A DNA stretch of 64,000 nucleotides from Xenococcus sp. PCC 7305 (GCF_000332055.1 NZ_ALVZ01000234.1:62001-126000), one strand, 5' to 3'; counted from the first letter of the stretch, positions 26,672 through 35,555 are shown. The notes: generated by a model not told the origin, from the sequence alone. A program made the numbers and translations.

Positions 26672-26920
26672 ATGTCTATTGACAGTAGTTGTAGCGTCTT
26701 AAGTTGCAGTGTCTTAAACAGATGGCAAGAGCGATTTAGAAATAGAGACTGGATGGTTCAGCTAGAAGCAACTACCGAGAATGCTTTAGCCAAAAGATCA
26801 GCAGCAGATACTTTTCAAATACGCTCGATCGCTAAACAACGATTAGTCCGTAAATTAGGAACTCTTTCTCAAAAAGAAATGAAAAATATAATCGATGCTT
26901 TACACACTATCCTTAACTAG
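26672..26920 (+). pseudogene. Truncated MazF/PemK-like endoribonuclease, C-terminal part only
   Basis: From about residue 20 the 82-residue frame reads as the C-terminal half of a MazF/PemK toxin: MVQLEATTENALAKRSAADT, FQIRSIAKQRLVRKLG, LSQKEMKNIIDALHTI. The N-terminal beta barrel of the fold, which carries the catalytic Arg, is missing. The first 20 residues (Cys/Ser-rich, SCSVLSCSVL) do not fit the family. Imperfect 38-bp direct repeats flank the frame (26621-26658 and 26924-26961), so rearrangement probably removed the 5' part. Confidence 0.55.
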
Positions 26921-26951
26921 AATTGTTGATCTATCCGGATTTTAGCTAAAT

Positions 26952-27584
26952 CTAACGGGAAAAATTCAACCCAACATAACCCAGAATGCTGTCTCGTCCA
27001 GGATTATTCTCAAACAAATCGGCATGGGAAATATGATGCCAGCGCAAGCCCAACATCAGCCTTTTTTGATCTGCTAGCCCAATAGTCGCACCACCACCAA
27101 CTTGAGGCGTAAAATTGAAACTCGCCGCATCCGTGGGCACATCATTCGTTGTCCCCAAAATTCCTGCCCCTCCGTCAAGATAAAGAGACCAATTTTGCTG
27201 ACGAACAAAATGCCATCGCATTATTAAATTCAAATTTAACCCCAAAGCATCATCCCCAGGTTGATTGAAATAGATACTATTCAACTCCAAGTTCACACTA
27301 TGGCCATTGATAAAAAACTGAGAAAGTCCCGCTCCCACCAACCCAAAGCGACGCGGATCAGATTCATTATCGTCTAGGGTCGTGGCAAAAGCTCCTTGGA
27401 AATACCAGCGTTTTTCTCCCCTTTTGCCAAAGGTCGGTGGCTCGTCTTGCTCCAATTCAGTGGTAGTGTGTTCGGGTTGCTGCTCAGGATTTGCTTGGGC
27501 TGCCTGTGGCGATCGCAGCAAGATCAAGAACATAGTGCAAAAAAGTAGCATGCCATGATATATATTATTTCTGTTAGCTAGCAT
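26952..27584 (-). CDS. PagL-like outer-membrane lipid A 3-O-deacylase
   Basis: A 210-residue protein with a signal peptide (about residues 1-32, ending AQA). It is an eight-strand outer-membrane barrel ending in the family signature: LGLRWHHISHADLFENNPGR, which supplies the catalytic His/Ser of acyloxyacyl hydrolases, and a C-terminal aromatic-Arg residue (NFSR). PagL removes the 3-O acyl chain from lipid A. In cyanobacteria this would modify unusual lipid A or act in an uncharacterised way, which is inference. Confidence 0.8.
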   Translation of the reverse strand: MLANRNNIYHGMLLFCTMFLILLRSPQAAQANPEQQPEHTTTELEQDEPPTFGKRGEKRWYFQGAFATTLDDNESDPRRFGLVGAGLSQFFINGHSVNLELNSIYFNQPGDDALGLNLNLIMRWHFVRQQNWSLYLDGGAGILGTTNDVPTDAASFNFTPQVGGGATIGLADQKRLMLGLRWHHISHADLFENNPGRDSILGYVGLNFSR

Positions 27585-27654
27585 TGTAATTTTATTGTGG
27601 CTGGGATTTACTACACTGAATCGAGAATTCCCACATTAGCCTATGTGAGCATAA

Positions 27655-29430
27655 ATGTCGCTGAAAAACTATCCCAAACTGTTCTCGAACACCCGAATTA
27701 TTTTGCTAGTAATTATTTTATTATTAGGGATTTTTTTCCGTTTTGCTAATTTGGGAGCCAAAATTTTCTGGGTAGATGAGGTCGCCACCGCAGTCAGAGT
27801 TTCAGGTTATACCATCCCAGAAGTTACTAATAATTTACAGCAACAGGATATTCTCGAAGCGAATGCCTTACGCAATTACCAAATAATATCTCCCGACAAA
27901 ACATTTTCTGATAGTTTTAATGCTTTAACCAAAAGTCCTGAACATGCCCCACTATATTTTATCCTGACCAGATTTTGGATGCAGTTGTGGGGTAGTTCAA
28001 TTAGTAATATGAGGAGTCTCTCAGTTTGTTTAAGCTTGCTAGTTTTCCCTTGTTTATATTGGTTATGCCAAGAATTATTCAACAAACCTTTAGTTAGTTG
28101 GCTTGCGGTAATGTTGATGAGTGTGTCTCCTTTTTATGTCGCCTATGCTCAAGAAGCACGTCCCTATAGTCTTTGGACAATCACAATTTTATTGATGGGA
28201 GCAAGTTTTTTAAGAGCGATCAGACTTAATACTTGGCAATCTTGGCTGTTATATAGTTTTAGTTTGATATTAGGATTTTATACTTCTTTATTCTCTATTT
28301 ATATTGCATTTTTTCAGGGTCTTTATCTGGTAATTATTACTGCTCCGAAACAGATCAAAATCATTAGGAATTATTTAGGATCTGGCGCGATCGCGTTACT
28401 AGCTTTTAGTCCTTGGATAGCTATAATTATCAATTACTTAGGTTTATTTCATGACAATACTAGTTGGATGAGAGGGAATTTTAATATCTTTGATATTGTT
28501 GCGGTCTTGATTGGTACTAACCTATTAACATTTGGCGATTTACCAATTTCCCAGGATTCTAATCCTATTCAACTAGCAATTGTTTTAATTTTGATTGTGA
28601 CTTCGTTTCTGGTTATTACTTTGTCCTCTGACCTGCGGCATTTCTTGATGCAAAACAAACGATTAATAATATTCTTTTTATTATTTATTATTCCGGTCGT
28701 TATTATTTTGTTTGCTAACTATATTTATCTGGATTGGGTAACTATAATTGGGGCTTTAGTCGCTTTATGTATTCTCAGCTTATCTGGTTATGCCTTATAT
28801 TTTTTGGTCGTTAATACTTCTCGCGATCGCTGGTTATTTCTTCTGACTTTAAGTGTTTCTGTGCCCATATCTTTGATTGTGACTGATATTATCAATCAAG
28901 GACAAAGTTCAACGGCTCCTAGATATTTAATTCCTCTCCAACTGGGGATTCAAATAGCAGTGGCATATTGTTTAGCAAGTAATTTGACTTTTAATAAGCT
29001 TACAGCGATCGCCAGACAAAATTTCTGGAAACTAACTACTATGATGTTTCTAACTTTAGGAGTCTTTTCCTGCGTGAGAAATTTGACTATATCGCCGTTT
29101 TATCAGAAGGGTAGAAATATTAATAACCCTGCGATCGCACAGATAATTAATCAATATAATTCAGCTTTAGTGCTTGTGGAACCGAATAATGCCATGGATG
29201 TTTTATCTTTAGCCTATTCATTGTCTCCCAAAACTAAATTTAAGGTCATTAACTCCGAAGATAATTTGATGGAATATATCAATATTTTTGAAGGTATTTT
29301 TATTGTCAAGGCTTCTGCTCAATTGCAAGATAGAATAGCTCAAAATAGTCAGGTTAATTTTGAAAAAGTATATCAGTCTCATTTATTCAGCTTGGATGAA
29401 ATCCCCCTAGATCTTTGGCTTTTACATTGA
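27655..29430 (+). CDS. Family 39-type membrane glycosyltransferase (ArnT/PMT-like)
   Basis: A 591-residue polytopic protein with about 11-13 helices that transfers a sugar from a polyprenyl-phosphate donor in the envelope. The catalytic acidic pair is in the first loop (FWVDEVATAV, residues about 40-50), as usual for GT39/ArnT-like proteins. A second conserved region lies at QEARPYSLW. The C-terminal about 100 residues are soluble. It lies between a PagL-like gene and a GT4 gene, pointing to surface polysaccharide or glycolipid work. ATG at 27655 has no strong ribosome binding site. Confidence 0.82.
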   Translation: MSLKNYPKLFSNTRIILLVIILLLGIFFRFANLGAKIFWVDEVATAVRVSGYTIPEVTNNLQQQDILEANALRNYQIISPDKTFSDSFNALTKSPEHAPLYFILTRFWMQLWGSSISNMRSLSVCLSLLVFPCLYWLCQELFNKPLVSWLAVMLMSVSPFYVAYAQEARPYSLWTITILLMGASFLRAIRLNTWQSWLLYSFSLILGFYTSLFSIYIAFFQGLYLVIITAPKQIKIIRNYLGSGAIALLAFSPWIAIIINYLGLFHDNTSWMRGNFNIFDIVAVLIGTNLLTFGDLPISQDSNPIQLAIVLILIVTSFLVITLSSDLRHFLMQNKRLIIFFLLFIIPVVIILFANYIYLDWVTIIGALVALCILSLSGYALYFLVVNTSRDRWLFLLTLSVSVPISLIVTDIINQGQSSTAPRYLIPLQLGIQIAVAYCLASNLTFNKLTAIARQNFWKLTTMMFLTLGVFSCVRNLTISPFYQKGRNINNPAIAQIINQYNSALVLVEPNNAMDVLSLAYSLSPKTKFKVINSEDNLMEYINIFEGIFIVKASAQLQDRIAQNSQVNFEKVYQSHLFSLDEIPLDLWLLH

Positions 29431-29591
29431 CCATTGACTAATACTGCTTGTTTAGGGGAATAGGGATTTAGGGAACTAGGGAAGTCTAGCTATTATTATT
29501 CCCCAAACCCCTAAAACCCCAAATCCCAACTCGTTAGGTTTGTAAATTCAATCTTTATTGGATCATTGACTATTAATCAGTTTAGATTTTT

Positions 29592-30824
29592 ATGAAAATA
29601 GCAATAATATGTTCTAGTTTTTTTCCTGTAATTGATGGTGTAACGATCGCAGTATTTAATAGATTGCAGCAGCTAAGTCTTCTAGGACATCAAGTACAGA
29701 TTTTTTGTCCAGACTATAGTGTGATTAGTCATATTTATCCGAACTGGCAAGATTATATAGGGGAAGTTTTCCCTGGTGTTCAAGTTATTAATCTTCCTAG
29801 CACTGCATCGATTGGTCTAGATTTTGAGCGAGATGTCACGAGTAAATCCTATAATATTGTTGTAAATGAGCTAGAGAAATTTCAACCCGATATTATTCAT
29901 GTAGATGAAGCAGAACGGTTAGGTATTTGTTTTTTCAAACTGACTGGAGTTAAATTTGCTAAACAACATAATATTCCCTGTGTTGCTTGGTTTCATACTA
30001 ATTATCTTGACTATTTTGATGATTATTTTAATTTACCTTTGGGAATTAATAAGCTCATAAAAAGTACACTGAGCCTGATTTTTGCCAGAATCTATAACTC
30101 CTATGACTTAACTTTAGTTTCTAGTTCTGTCACCGCAAAAAAATTATCCGAGATAGGTATTAAGAATTTATGTTGTGCTGAACTTTTAGGTTGCGATTTA
30201 AGTCGGTTTACGAATCAAGAAAAAACTCCTAACTTTTTCAGTGAAAAATATAAGTTATCTAACAACATAGAATCCAAAATCAAACTAATCTTTCTCGGAC
30301 GCCTGACCCCAGATAAAGGCTGGGACTTTGCCCTCAGATCTTTGACTAATTTACCATCAGAAGTTTTGGAGCAAATTGCTATTATCATTGCGGGAGATGG
30401 CCCCATGAAGGAGCAAATTGAAGAAAGCTTAAAGCAAATCACGACTAATGTTTATCTGTTGGGAAGAATAGCTCCTGAATCTGTTCCTGCACTAATAACT
30501 AATAGCGATATTTTTGTGACGACTTCGGAGAAAGAAACTAGAGGTTTAACGATTATTGAAGCGGCGGCAGCAGGAATTCCTGCGATCGCACCTGCTACTG
30601 GAGGAGTAATTGACACGATTCAAGATGGTCAAACAGGTTTTTTGTATGAACCACAAAGTGAAAAAGATTTTTTAGAGAAATTGACTTTGTTGATTTGCGA
30701 TCGCGATTTGCGTCGGTTGATGGGAGCGAACGCTCAAGAAATAGCCAAGCAATGGAGTTGGCAACAAACTGTTGATAATTTGGTGGAAATTTGGTCACAA
30801 GAAATTGTCGAGAACAATAGATGA
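29592..30824 (+). CDS. Family 4 glycosyltransferase (GT-B fold)
   Basis: A 410-residue retaining glycosyltransferase. The N-terminal domain (FPVIDGVTIAVFNR, a glycine-rich GGVxxxx-type start) is followed by the donor-binding C-terminal domain with LIFLGRLTPDKGWDF and the E-x7-E motif ETRGLTIIEAAAAGIP. The likely role is adding a hexose to a membrane lipid or surface polymer. It is 160 bp after the GT39-type gene. Some N-terminal features (HTNYLDYF) recall MgtA/PimB-type enzymes. Confidence 0.87.
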   Translation: MKIAIICSSFFPVIDGVTIAVFNRLQQLSLLGHQVQIFCPDYSVISHIYPNWQDYIGEVFPGVQVINLPSTASIGLDFERDVTSKSYNIVVNELEKFQPDIIHVDEAERLGICFFKLTGVKFAKQHNIPCVAWFHTNYLDYFDDYFNLPLGINKLIKSTLSLIFARIYNSYDLTLVSSSVTAKKLSEIGIKNLCCAELLGCDLSRFTNQEKTPNFFSEKYKLSNNIESKIKLIFLGRLTPDKGWDFALRSLTNLPSEVLEQIAIIIAGDGPMKEQIEESLKQITTNVYLLGRIAPESVPALITNSDIFVTTSEKETRGLTIIEAAAAGIPAIAPATGGVIDTIQDGQTGFLYEPQSEKDFLEKLTLLICDRDLRRLMGANAQEIAKQWSWQQTVDNLVEIWSQEIVENNR

Positions 30825-30915
30825 TTCTGTTGAGTCTTGACTCAAAAGTTTGTTGACTTGTCCTGGACTGTCCAAGACAGATGACTAGGACAAATCGCAA
30901 TGTCGTTCGATTAAG

Positions 30916-30938
30916 CCCCCAGCCACCAAATGTGGGGG
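30916..30938 (+). terminator. Inverted repeat between convergent glycosyltransferase genes
   Basis: CCCCCA at 30916-30921 pairs with TGGGGG at 30933-30938 across an 11-base loop. No T-run follows on either strand, so it is only a possible bidirectional terminator between convergent genes. Confidence 0.35.
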
Positions 30939-31006
30939 AGCCAAACGAGTAAACAGTGAATCACTTGACTACTTTGTTAACATTACTATTAGCGTTACTT
31001 TGATTG

Positions 31007-31972
31007 CTATCCGTTCAAATCATTGCGGCGCATTTTTAGTTGAATATCTTCGAGTAACTTACGATTAACAGACATCAAATCAGCCACTAAACCGAGAATC
31101 CATAACTGAAAGCCAATTAATATCAAAACTGCTGCTAATATTAAACTAGGAACCCGAGGTTTTGCAGGATTATCACCAAAAATCTCCCAAAATAAAAATA
31201 ACCAGCGCAGACAAAGCAACATCCCTGCGCTAAACGGCACAGTCCCCAACATCATAAAAAATTGCAGGGGACGATAGGTCATAAATATCCGAATAATCGT
31301 AATAATCGATCGCTGGATATATGCCGGGATGCTTTTGACCAGACGTGAAGGACGTAGATAGCCATTGGTGCGAATCGGGACATAGGTAATTGCCATGCCC
31401 CTTTGGCCTGCTTGAATAATCGTCTCTAAAGTATAGGTATATTCATTAAATACATTTAATCTAATAGCTGCCTCACGGCTGATCGCCCGAAATCCACTGG
31501 GCGCGTCGGGAATATCTGTGTTGCTGGCAATTCTCACCACCCAACTGCCCAACTTTTGCAGAAATTTTTTCACTGGAGAGAAATCTTTAATTTCTTGAAT
31601 GGGTCTTGCTCCCACCACAATTTCGGCTGTCCCATCGAGAATAGGCTGAATTAGTTTGGGAATGTCATCAGCACAATATTGATTGTCGGCATCGGTATTG
31701 ACAATAATATCTGCCCCAGCTTTCAGGCAAGCTTCCATTCCTGCCATAAAACCTTTGGCTAATCCTTGGTTTTGTTCAAAATTGACAATATGATCTACCC
31801 CCGAGGCTTGGGCAACTTCTACAGTGCGATCGCGACTACCATCATTAATAATTAACCATTCTACTTGGGCAACACCTGGAATCTGACGAGGTAGTTGGGA
31901 AAGAGTTAATCCCAAAGTTGCTTCTTCGTTATAACAAGGGATTTGAATGATTAATTTTTTGACCGTCGCCAT
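31007..31972 (-). CDS. Dolichol-phosphate-mannose-type glycosyltransferase (GtrB/DPM1-like)
   Basis: A 321-residue family 2 enzyme making a polyprenyl-phosphate sugar. The catalytic domain (residues 1-220) begins LIIQIPCYNEEATL, with INDGSRDRTVE and the NTDADNQY DxD-type motif. Two C-terminal transmembrane helices (about residues 235-260 and 275-300) anchor it. Its product is the kind of donor used by the GT39-type enzyme at 27655, so the two may act in one pathway, though they face each other on opposite strands. Confidence 0.85.
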   Translation of the reverse strand: MATVKKLIIQIPCYNEEATLGLTLSQLPRQIPGVAQVEWLIINDGSRDRTVEVAQASGVDHIVNFEQNQGLAKGFMAGMEACLKAGADIIVNTDADNQYCADDIPKLIQPILDGTAEIVVGARPIQEIKDFSPVKKFLQKLGSWVVRIASNTDIPDAPSGFRAISREAAIRLNVFNEYTYTLETIIQAGQRGMAITYVPIRTNGYLRPSRLVKSIPAYIQRSIITIIRIFMTYRPLQFFMMLGTVPFSAGMLLCLRWLFLFWEIFGDNPAKPRVPSLILAAVLILIGFQLWILGLVADLMSVNRKLLEDIQLKMRRNDLNG

Positions 31973-32042
31973 ACTATTTTTTTTGCCCAGAGTTTGCTAG
32001 GGGAATTTTACCATTTACTCAATATTCCCCTTGTAATTCAGC

Positions 32043-32132
32043 CTAATTGCGATGGGGCTTTTTCGTGAGCGAGAGAAAACTATAAATAATAACTACTGTA
32101 CCGACAATAAAAAAGGCAACTGCTGAACCCAA
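32043..32132 (-). CDS. Possible single-helix membrane microprotein, 29 aa
   Basis: A short frame with a GAGGG Shine-Dalgarno-like sequence begins at TTG (32132) and ends at TAG (32043-32045). It encodes one hydrophobic helix (SAVAFFIVGTVVIIYSFL) followed by a basic tail (TKKPHRN). That is the design of the small subunits of photosynthetic and NDH-1 complexes. I cannot match it to a named one. The TTG start and small size leave real doubt. Confidence 0.35.
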   Translation of the reverse strand: MGSAVAFFIVGTVVIIYSFLSLTKKPHRN

Positions 32133-32270
32133 CAGTTACCCTCTATCCAAGGTATGAATCAACAATCGGTTTGTGCATGAACCAAACCATCTAATTACTT
32201 CGCTAAAAATCCTTATTTTTATGCATTGCGTAATATTTATTAATAAATCTACCTTTAAGCAACTTCATGG

Positions 32271-33044
32271 TTAATCTTCTCTTTTAAGGAAAATAGCACA
32301 AAGAGGAAGTACGGTTTCATCTTTTAAGATTGCTTGAAGTTCTAATTCTACTTCTGAGGGCATTCCCACTAAAGAGAGTGCCATTTCAAATCCACTTTTA
32401 TTGGCTTTGGGAATCTCAGGATATTTATTTGTTACTTCTGGACGAGAAAGATTTACAGGAGTTCCTACAATGGCATGTTCTTTATAGGAAATTTGAATCT
32501 GAGCCACTGGGGATCTTCTTCCCAATGCCCATCCTTTAATTAGCACAGAACCTGAGTCTATTTTGGTATCAACTTCTGGACTATTCACCCCAAAACCCCA
32601 GAGAGTATCAAATTCCTGTTTTGGCAAGCGCTTCTGAATCTCTGCTACTCGAATCGGACTTTGGAGCTGCTCTAACCAATCTTGAGATTTAGACAGATTT
32701 TTTTCTGCTTTTTGTAACTGTTTTTTTAGCCGAGCTAATTGCTTTTGTGCTGCTGGCAATTTTTGACGACAATCTTCTGATTCAGAAATTGCTTTTCTCA
32801 ACTGCTGTTGAGTTTCTCCCAGTTCGACTTGGAATCCCTGGCTAATTTGTAATTGCGCCACCAATTGCTCAACTTTGATCCGCTCTTGTTTTATCTCCCC
32901 ATGTAATTTTTCGAGAGTCAATTCTTGTTGTTTTAGTTTGGCTTTAGCTAATTCTGCTTGCTTCTGGCTTCTAGATAAAGCCCCATCAGATAACCAGTTA
33001 GATAATTTTAATCGCCAACTCAAACTTTTGCTCCTTAGATGCAA
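32271..33044 (-). CDS. Coiled-coil protein with C-terminal beta-sandwich domain
   Basis: A 257-residue soluble protein. Residues 22-125 form a Lys/Gln/Glu-rich coiled coil. After the linker the C-terminal about 100 residues fit a beta domain seen in many cyanobacterial glycosyltransferases and sulfotransferases. Its landmarks are VLIKGWALGRRSPVAQIQIS, VNLSRPEV, ANKSGFEMALSL and VELELQAIL. That domain is thought to bind surface or carbohydrate ligands, by association only. The ATG has an AGGAG-like sequence upstream. Confidence 0.65.
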   Translation of the reverse strand: MHLRSKSLSWRLKLSNWLSDGALSRSQKQAELAKAKLKQQELTLEKLHGEIKQERIKVEQLVAQLQISQGFQVELGETQQQLRKAISESEDCRQKLPAAQKQLARLKKQLQKAEKNLSKSQDWLEQLQSPIRVAEIQKRLPKQEFDTLWGFGVNSPEVDTKIDSGSVLIKGWALGRRSPVAQIQISYKEHAIVGTPVNLSRPEVTNKYPEIPKANKSGFEMALSLVGMPSEVELELQAILKDETVLPLCAIFLKRED

Positions 33045-33183
33045 TCTTTCGTCAAATTTGATTTAATTCTATCCTAGATGGATTTGATTTTCTTGTTGCG
33101 CTAAATTCCAGGGAAAGCAAATCAATTTAGATGTATTTTCGTAGCTATATACGTCTAAATATTAAGTTATGTAAAATTTTGCG

Positions 33184-33303
33184 ACAAAACCTCCAGGGGA
33201 TCACGACATTGCCCATCAACCAAAAAAAATTATGATAGCGTTTCCTCAAATGCACTGCGTGCTTTCTTCGCATTGCAAGTATCAAAAGATACTTTGTTTT
33301 TTT
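33184..33303 (+). ncRNA. Candidate small regulatory RNA, about 120 nt
   Basis: Between the minus-strand gene at 33044 and the plus-strand gene at 33411, a -10 like TAAAAT (33172-33177) precedes a region with no ORF. It ends in two stem-loops: TGCACTGCG with CGCATTGCA (33251-33259 and 33269-33277, one mismatch), then a terminator hairpin with a T-run at 33297-33303. A second -10 (TATGAT, 33231-33236) with TTGCCC 16 bp upstream would give a shorter RNA of about 60 nt. Just upstream of the first promoter is a TTTACAT/TTAATAT arrangement on the minus strand, reminiscent of the RpaB HLR1 box. PsrR1-like identity is a guess. Confidence 0.5.
33277..33303 (+). terminator. Rho-independent terminator of the candidate small RNA
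   Basis: AAGTATC (33277-33283) pairs with GATACTT (33288-33294) around an AAAA loop, followed by TG and seven T. No plus-strand protein gene precedes it. Confidence 0.7.
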
Positions 33304-33410
33304 AGATTCCCTTGTCTAATAGATACTAGACCCCTTTTTGCTTTCAAGCTCTTTAAAATCTTTTTATCACAGTAACACTTGGTATTTCGATCCCACTTTA
33401 ATATTAAGCC

Positions 33411-34034
33411 ATGACCAAACATTCCCACGAAGTTTTCAATGGAAATTACAATTCGAAGTTAGGAGACAACTTCTCCCTACAGAAAACAAAAGATTTTGCC
33501 GAAGCAGTATCTAATAATTGTCAGACTATTGTTATAGAAAATGCTTCCTCTGTTATAGAAAATGCTTCCTCTTCAAACCACTCTCGGGATAAGAATTTTG
33601 ACGTGTCAAGGTTTTATGCTCCTGGCAAATCCCCAGGGAGAGCTTCTCTGGCCAATTTTGCGAGGAAAAATTCAGGGTATTGGAGATCTTCTCAGGCCAA
33701 AGTGAGTTCTAAGCTGATAGAACCTCGTTCACAGGAAATGCAGCGAGCAACAAACAAGACGATACAGCCTAGAGCTAAGCACTCAGAAACTCAATCTTTG
33801 GCTACTGTTTCCGCCGAACATTCTTCTTCATCTGATAGATTAAAGTCGGCTATCAGTCGGTATCGTTATCGAGCCCAATTAAATCCCGATTCGGCAGTTA
33901 TGCAAACTAATTTGGGAAGACTCTACCATAAAAATCAGCAGTTTCAAGAGGCCATCTCCTGTTATCACAAAGCGATCGCAATAGATGGTGACTACTTGCC
34001 AGCTCATCGATATCTTGCGCAAATAGTCAAGTGA
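33411..34034 (+). CDS. TPR-domain protein, 207 aa
   Basis: The last 70 residues carry about two TPR units (NPDSAVMQTNLGRLYHKNQQ, QEAISCYHKAIAIDGDY). The first 130 are Ser/Asn/Gln-rich and probably disordered. An exact 21-bp tandem duplication at 33531-33572 produces the repeated VIENASS heptad. The stop codon overlaps the GTG start of the next ABC-ATPase gene by 4 bp, so the two are very likely translated together. That would make this a regulatory or adaptor partner of the ATPase, by inference. Confidence 0.72.
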   Translation: MTKHSHEVFNGNYNSKLGDNFSLQKTKDFAEAVSNNCQTIVIENASSVIENASSSNHSRDKNFDVSRFYAPGKSPGRASLANFARKNSGYWRSSQAKVSSKLIEPRSQEMQRATNKTIQPRAKHSETQSLATVSAEHSSSSDRLKSAISRYRYRAQLNPDSAVMQTNLGRLYHKNQQFQEAISCYHKAIAIDGDYLPAHRYLAQIVK

Positions 34035-34762
34035 CAAGCAACCCTCTATTTGAACTGCAAAATGTCGGCCTATCTACTCCCGTTGCCACTAGTTATATAT
34101 TACGGAACATCTCTTTTAAGGTTTTTTCGAGAGAGAAAATTGCGATCGCTGGGGCTTCTGGCGCAGGTAAAACCTCTCTTCTGAGATTGTGTAATATCCT
34201 CCATAGCCCAACCGAGGGGAAAATCAGCTTTTCCCCAACCGAGATTGACCAAGGCTCGATTACTAAACTCCGCCAACAAATAGTTTTAGTACCTCAAGAA
34301 CCAAAATTATTGGGAATGACAGTTCAAGATGCCCTCATCTATCCCCTAAAGTTGCAACAGTTAACCTCCTCAGAAATTAAACAGCGAATTACTGTTTGGT
34401 GCGAAGCTTTAAAAATACCCAAAATCTGGCTAGAACGCCGTGAACTTGAGTTATCGCTTGGACAAAGACAATTAGTAGCGATCGCTCGTGCTTTGGGAAT
34501 GCAACCGCTGATTTTACTTTTGGATGAGCCGACATCGGCTTTGGATGTAGGAACAAGTGAGCGTCTGTTGTCTGTACTAGATTCTTTGGTTGCCAATCAT
34601 CAGATGACAATTGTCATGGTGAATCACCAATTGGCATTGAGTGCCAAGTTCGCCGAGCGCATTTTATATTTAGAGAATGGGATTTTGCTCGAAGATACGA
34701 TTGCAAGCGCCACTAAATGGCGACAATTGCAAGAAAAACTTTTGGAGATGGCGGACAATTAA
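34031..34762 (+). CDS. ABC transporter ATP-binding protein
   Basis: A 243-residue ATPase. Walker A is GASGAGKTS, the Q-loop VPQEPKLLG, the signature LSLGQRQL, Walker B LILLLDEP and the switch His in VMVNHQ. Start is GTG at 34031, overlapping the upstream TPR gene. No permease or binding protein is nearby. The best resemblance I can offer is the FetA/YbbL-type small ATPase group (metal or lipid transport), but this is not decisive. Confidence 0.85.
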   Translation: MTSNPLFELQNVGLSTPVATSYILRNISFKVFSREKIAIAGASGAGKTSLLRLCNILHSPTEGKISFSPTEIDQGSITKLRQQIVLVPQEPKLLGMTVQDALIYPLKLQQLTSSEIKQRITVWCEALKIPKIWLERRELELSLGQRQLVAIARALGMQPLILLLDEPTSALDVGTSERLLSVLDSLVANHQMTIVMVNHQLALSAKFAERILYLENGILLEDTIASATKWRQLQEKLLEMADN

Positions 34763-34822
34763 TAACTGATAACTAACGCCTAATATTAATGAACCCCATT
34801 TATATTTAACAATTAATTGTAA

Positions 34823-35173
34823 TCAAAGACCAAGCTCACTAAACTTTTGATCAAGAAAAGAATCAAGATTTTTATAATCTTCAATCATTTGCTCATCCAA
34901 AAGATTTTTCCGTTTCTCAGATATCGGATCAGGCTGCTCTTTGTCAGTAAGAGATTTAGCCTTTTCTAGCCAAACACTAAAATATAGTTTATGTTCAACT
35001 ACCATAGACCGTAACATACTGGATTCGTGCTCTTTGGCAAAATTAATAGCTTGCTCTTTAAACTTTTTCGATAATACTTTTTTCTTAATATATGAAATAT
35101 TTTCAAAGATTATTTCTGAAGCATTTACATTAATATTTTGCCATTTTAGACTCTCAGCAGTAAAAGTAATCAT
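34823..35173 (-). CDS. Hypothetical protein, 116 aa
   Basis: A small soluble protein, probably alpha-helical in its second half (KRKNLLDEQMIEDYKNL). The first 60 residues contain FTAESLKWQNINVNASE, which looks like a beta hairpin, then a Lys-rich helix. It has no recognised domain, signal peptide or metal motif. The reading frame is complete from ATG at 35173 to TAA. It is convergent with the ABC-ATPase gene. Confidence 0.4.
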   Translation of the reverse strand: MITFTAESLKWQNINVNASEIIFENISYIKKKVLSKKFKEQAINFAKEHESSMLRSMVVEHKLYFSVWLEKAKSLTDKEQPDPISEKRKNLLDEQMIEDYKNLDSFLDQKFSELGL

Positions 35174-35319
35174 AATAAAAAATTGAATTTATATCCGTTA
35201 GCAATCCTTATACTAATAATATTAAATCCACAATATCACTTCTGTTGTAATAAATACTACAAAATTTATAATATTAATACCTAAATTCTCAAGAAATATA
35301 AAAAATTTAGTATCAGAAC

Positions 35320-35388
35320 CTATCCCATCAACTTGGAGCTGTTGAATCTACTTTTCTCAATAGGCTCCGCTTCTTGCTGTGACTCATT
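35320..35388 (-). mobile_element. 3' remnant of an IS200/IS605-type tnpB
   Basis: The minus strand reads CNESQQEAEPIEKSRFNSSK, LMG, stop (TAG at 35320-35322). That is very similar to the tail of cyanobacterial TnpB proteins (QEAEPIEKSR followed by a short basic end). An in-frame stop blocks the frame immediately upstream, and no other part of the element was found. It abuts the duplicated DUF790 tail. Confidence 0.45.
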
Positions 35389-35435
35389 GCACTTTTGCTA
35401 TACGTCACGCCCACATTTATGGTCTCTGTGTTCTT

Positions 35436-35555
35436 TTACTCCAATACTTGTAATACAGATTTAGGTTGTAGTTTATTTTTAAACCAAATAACTCGATTTG
35501 GCATATCAGTAAAACTTACTCCCGCTTTTTCTAAATTCAACCTTTCAGAAACTGT
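35436..35555 (-). pseudogene. Orphan duplicate of the DUF790 gene 3' end
   Basis: About 120 bp here are close to identical with 42677-42798, the end of the DUF790 gene. On the minus strand this reads VSERLNLEKAGVSFTDMPNRV, with the same IWFKNKLQPKSVLQVLE ending and the same stop codon (TAA at 35436-35438). No upstream part of the gene is present. It is 7 kb from the intact gene in the same orientation. It probably arose by duplication linked to the neighbouring tnpB debris. Confidence 0.75.
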
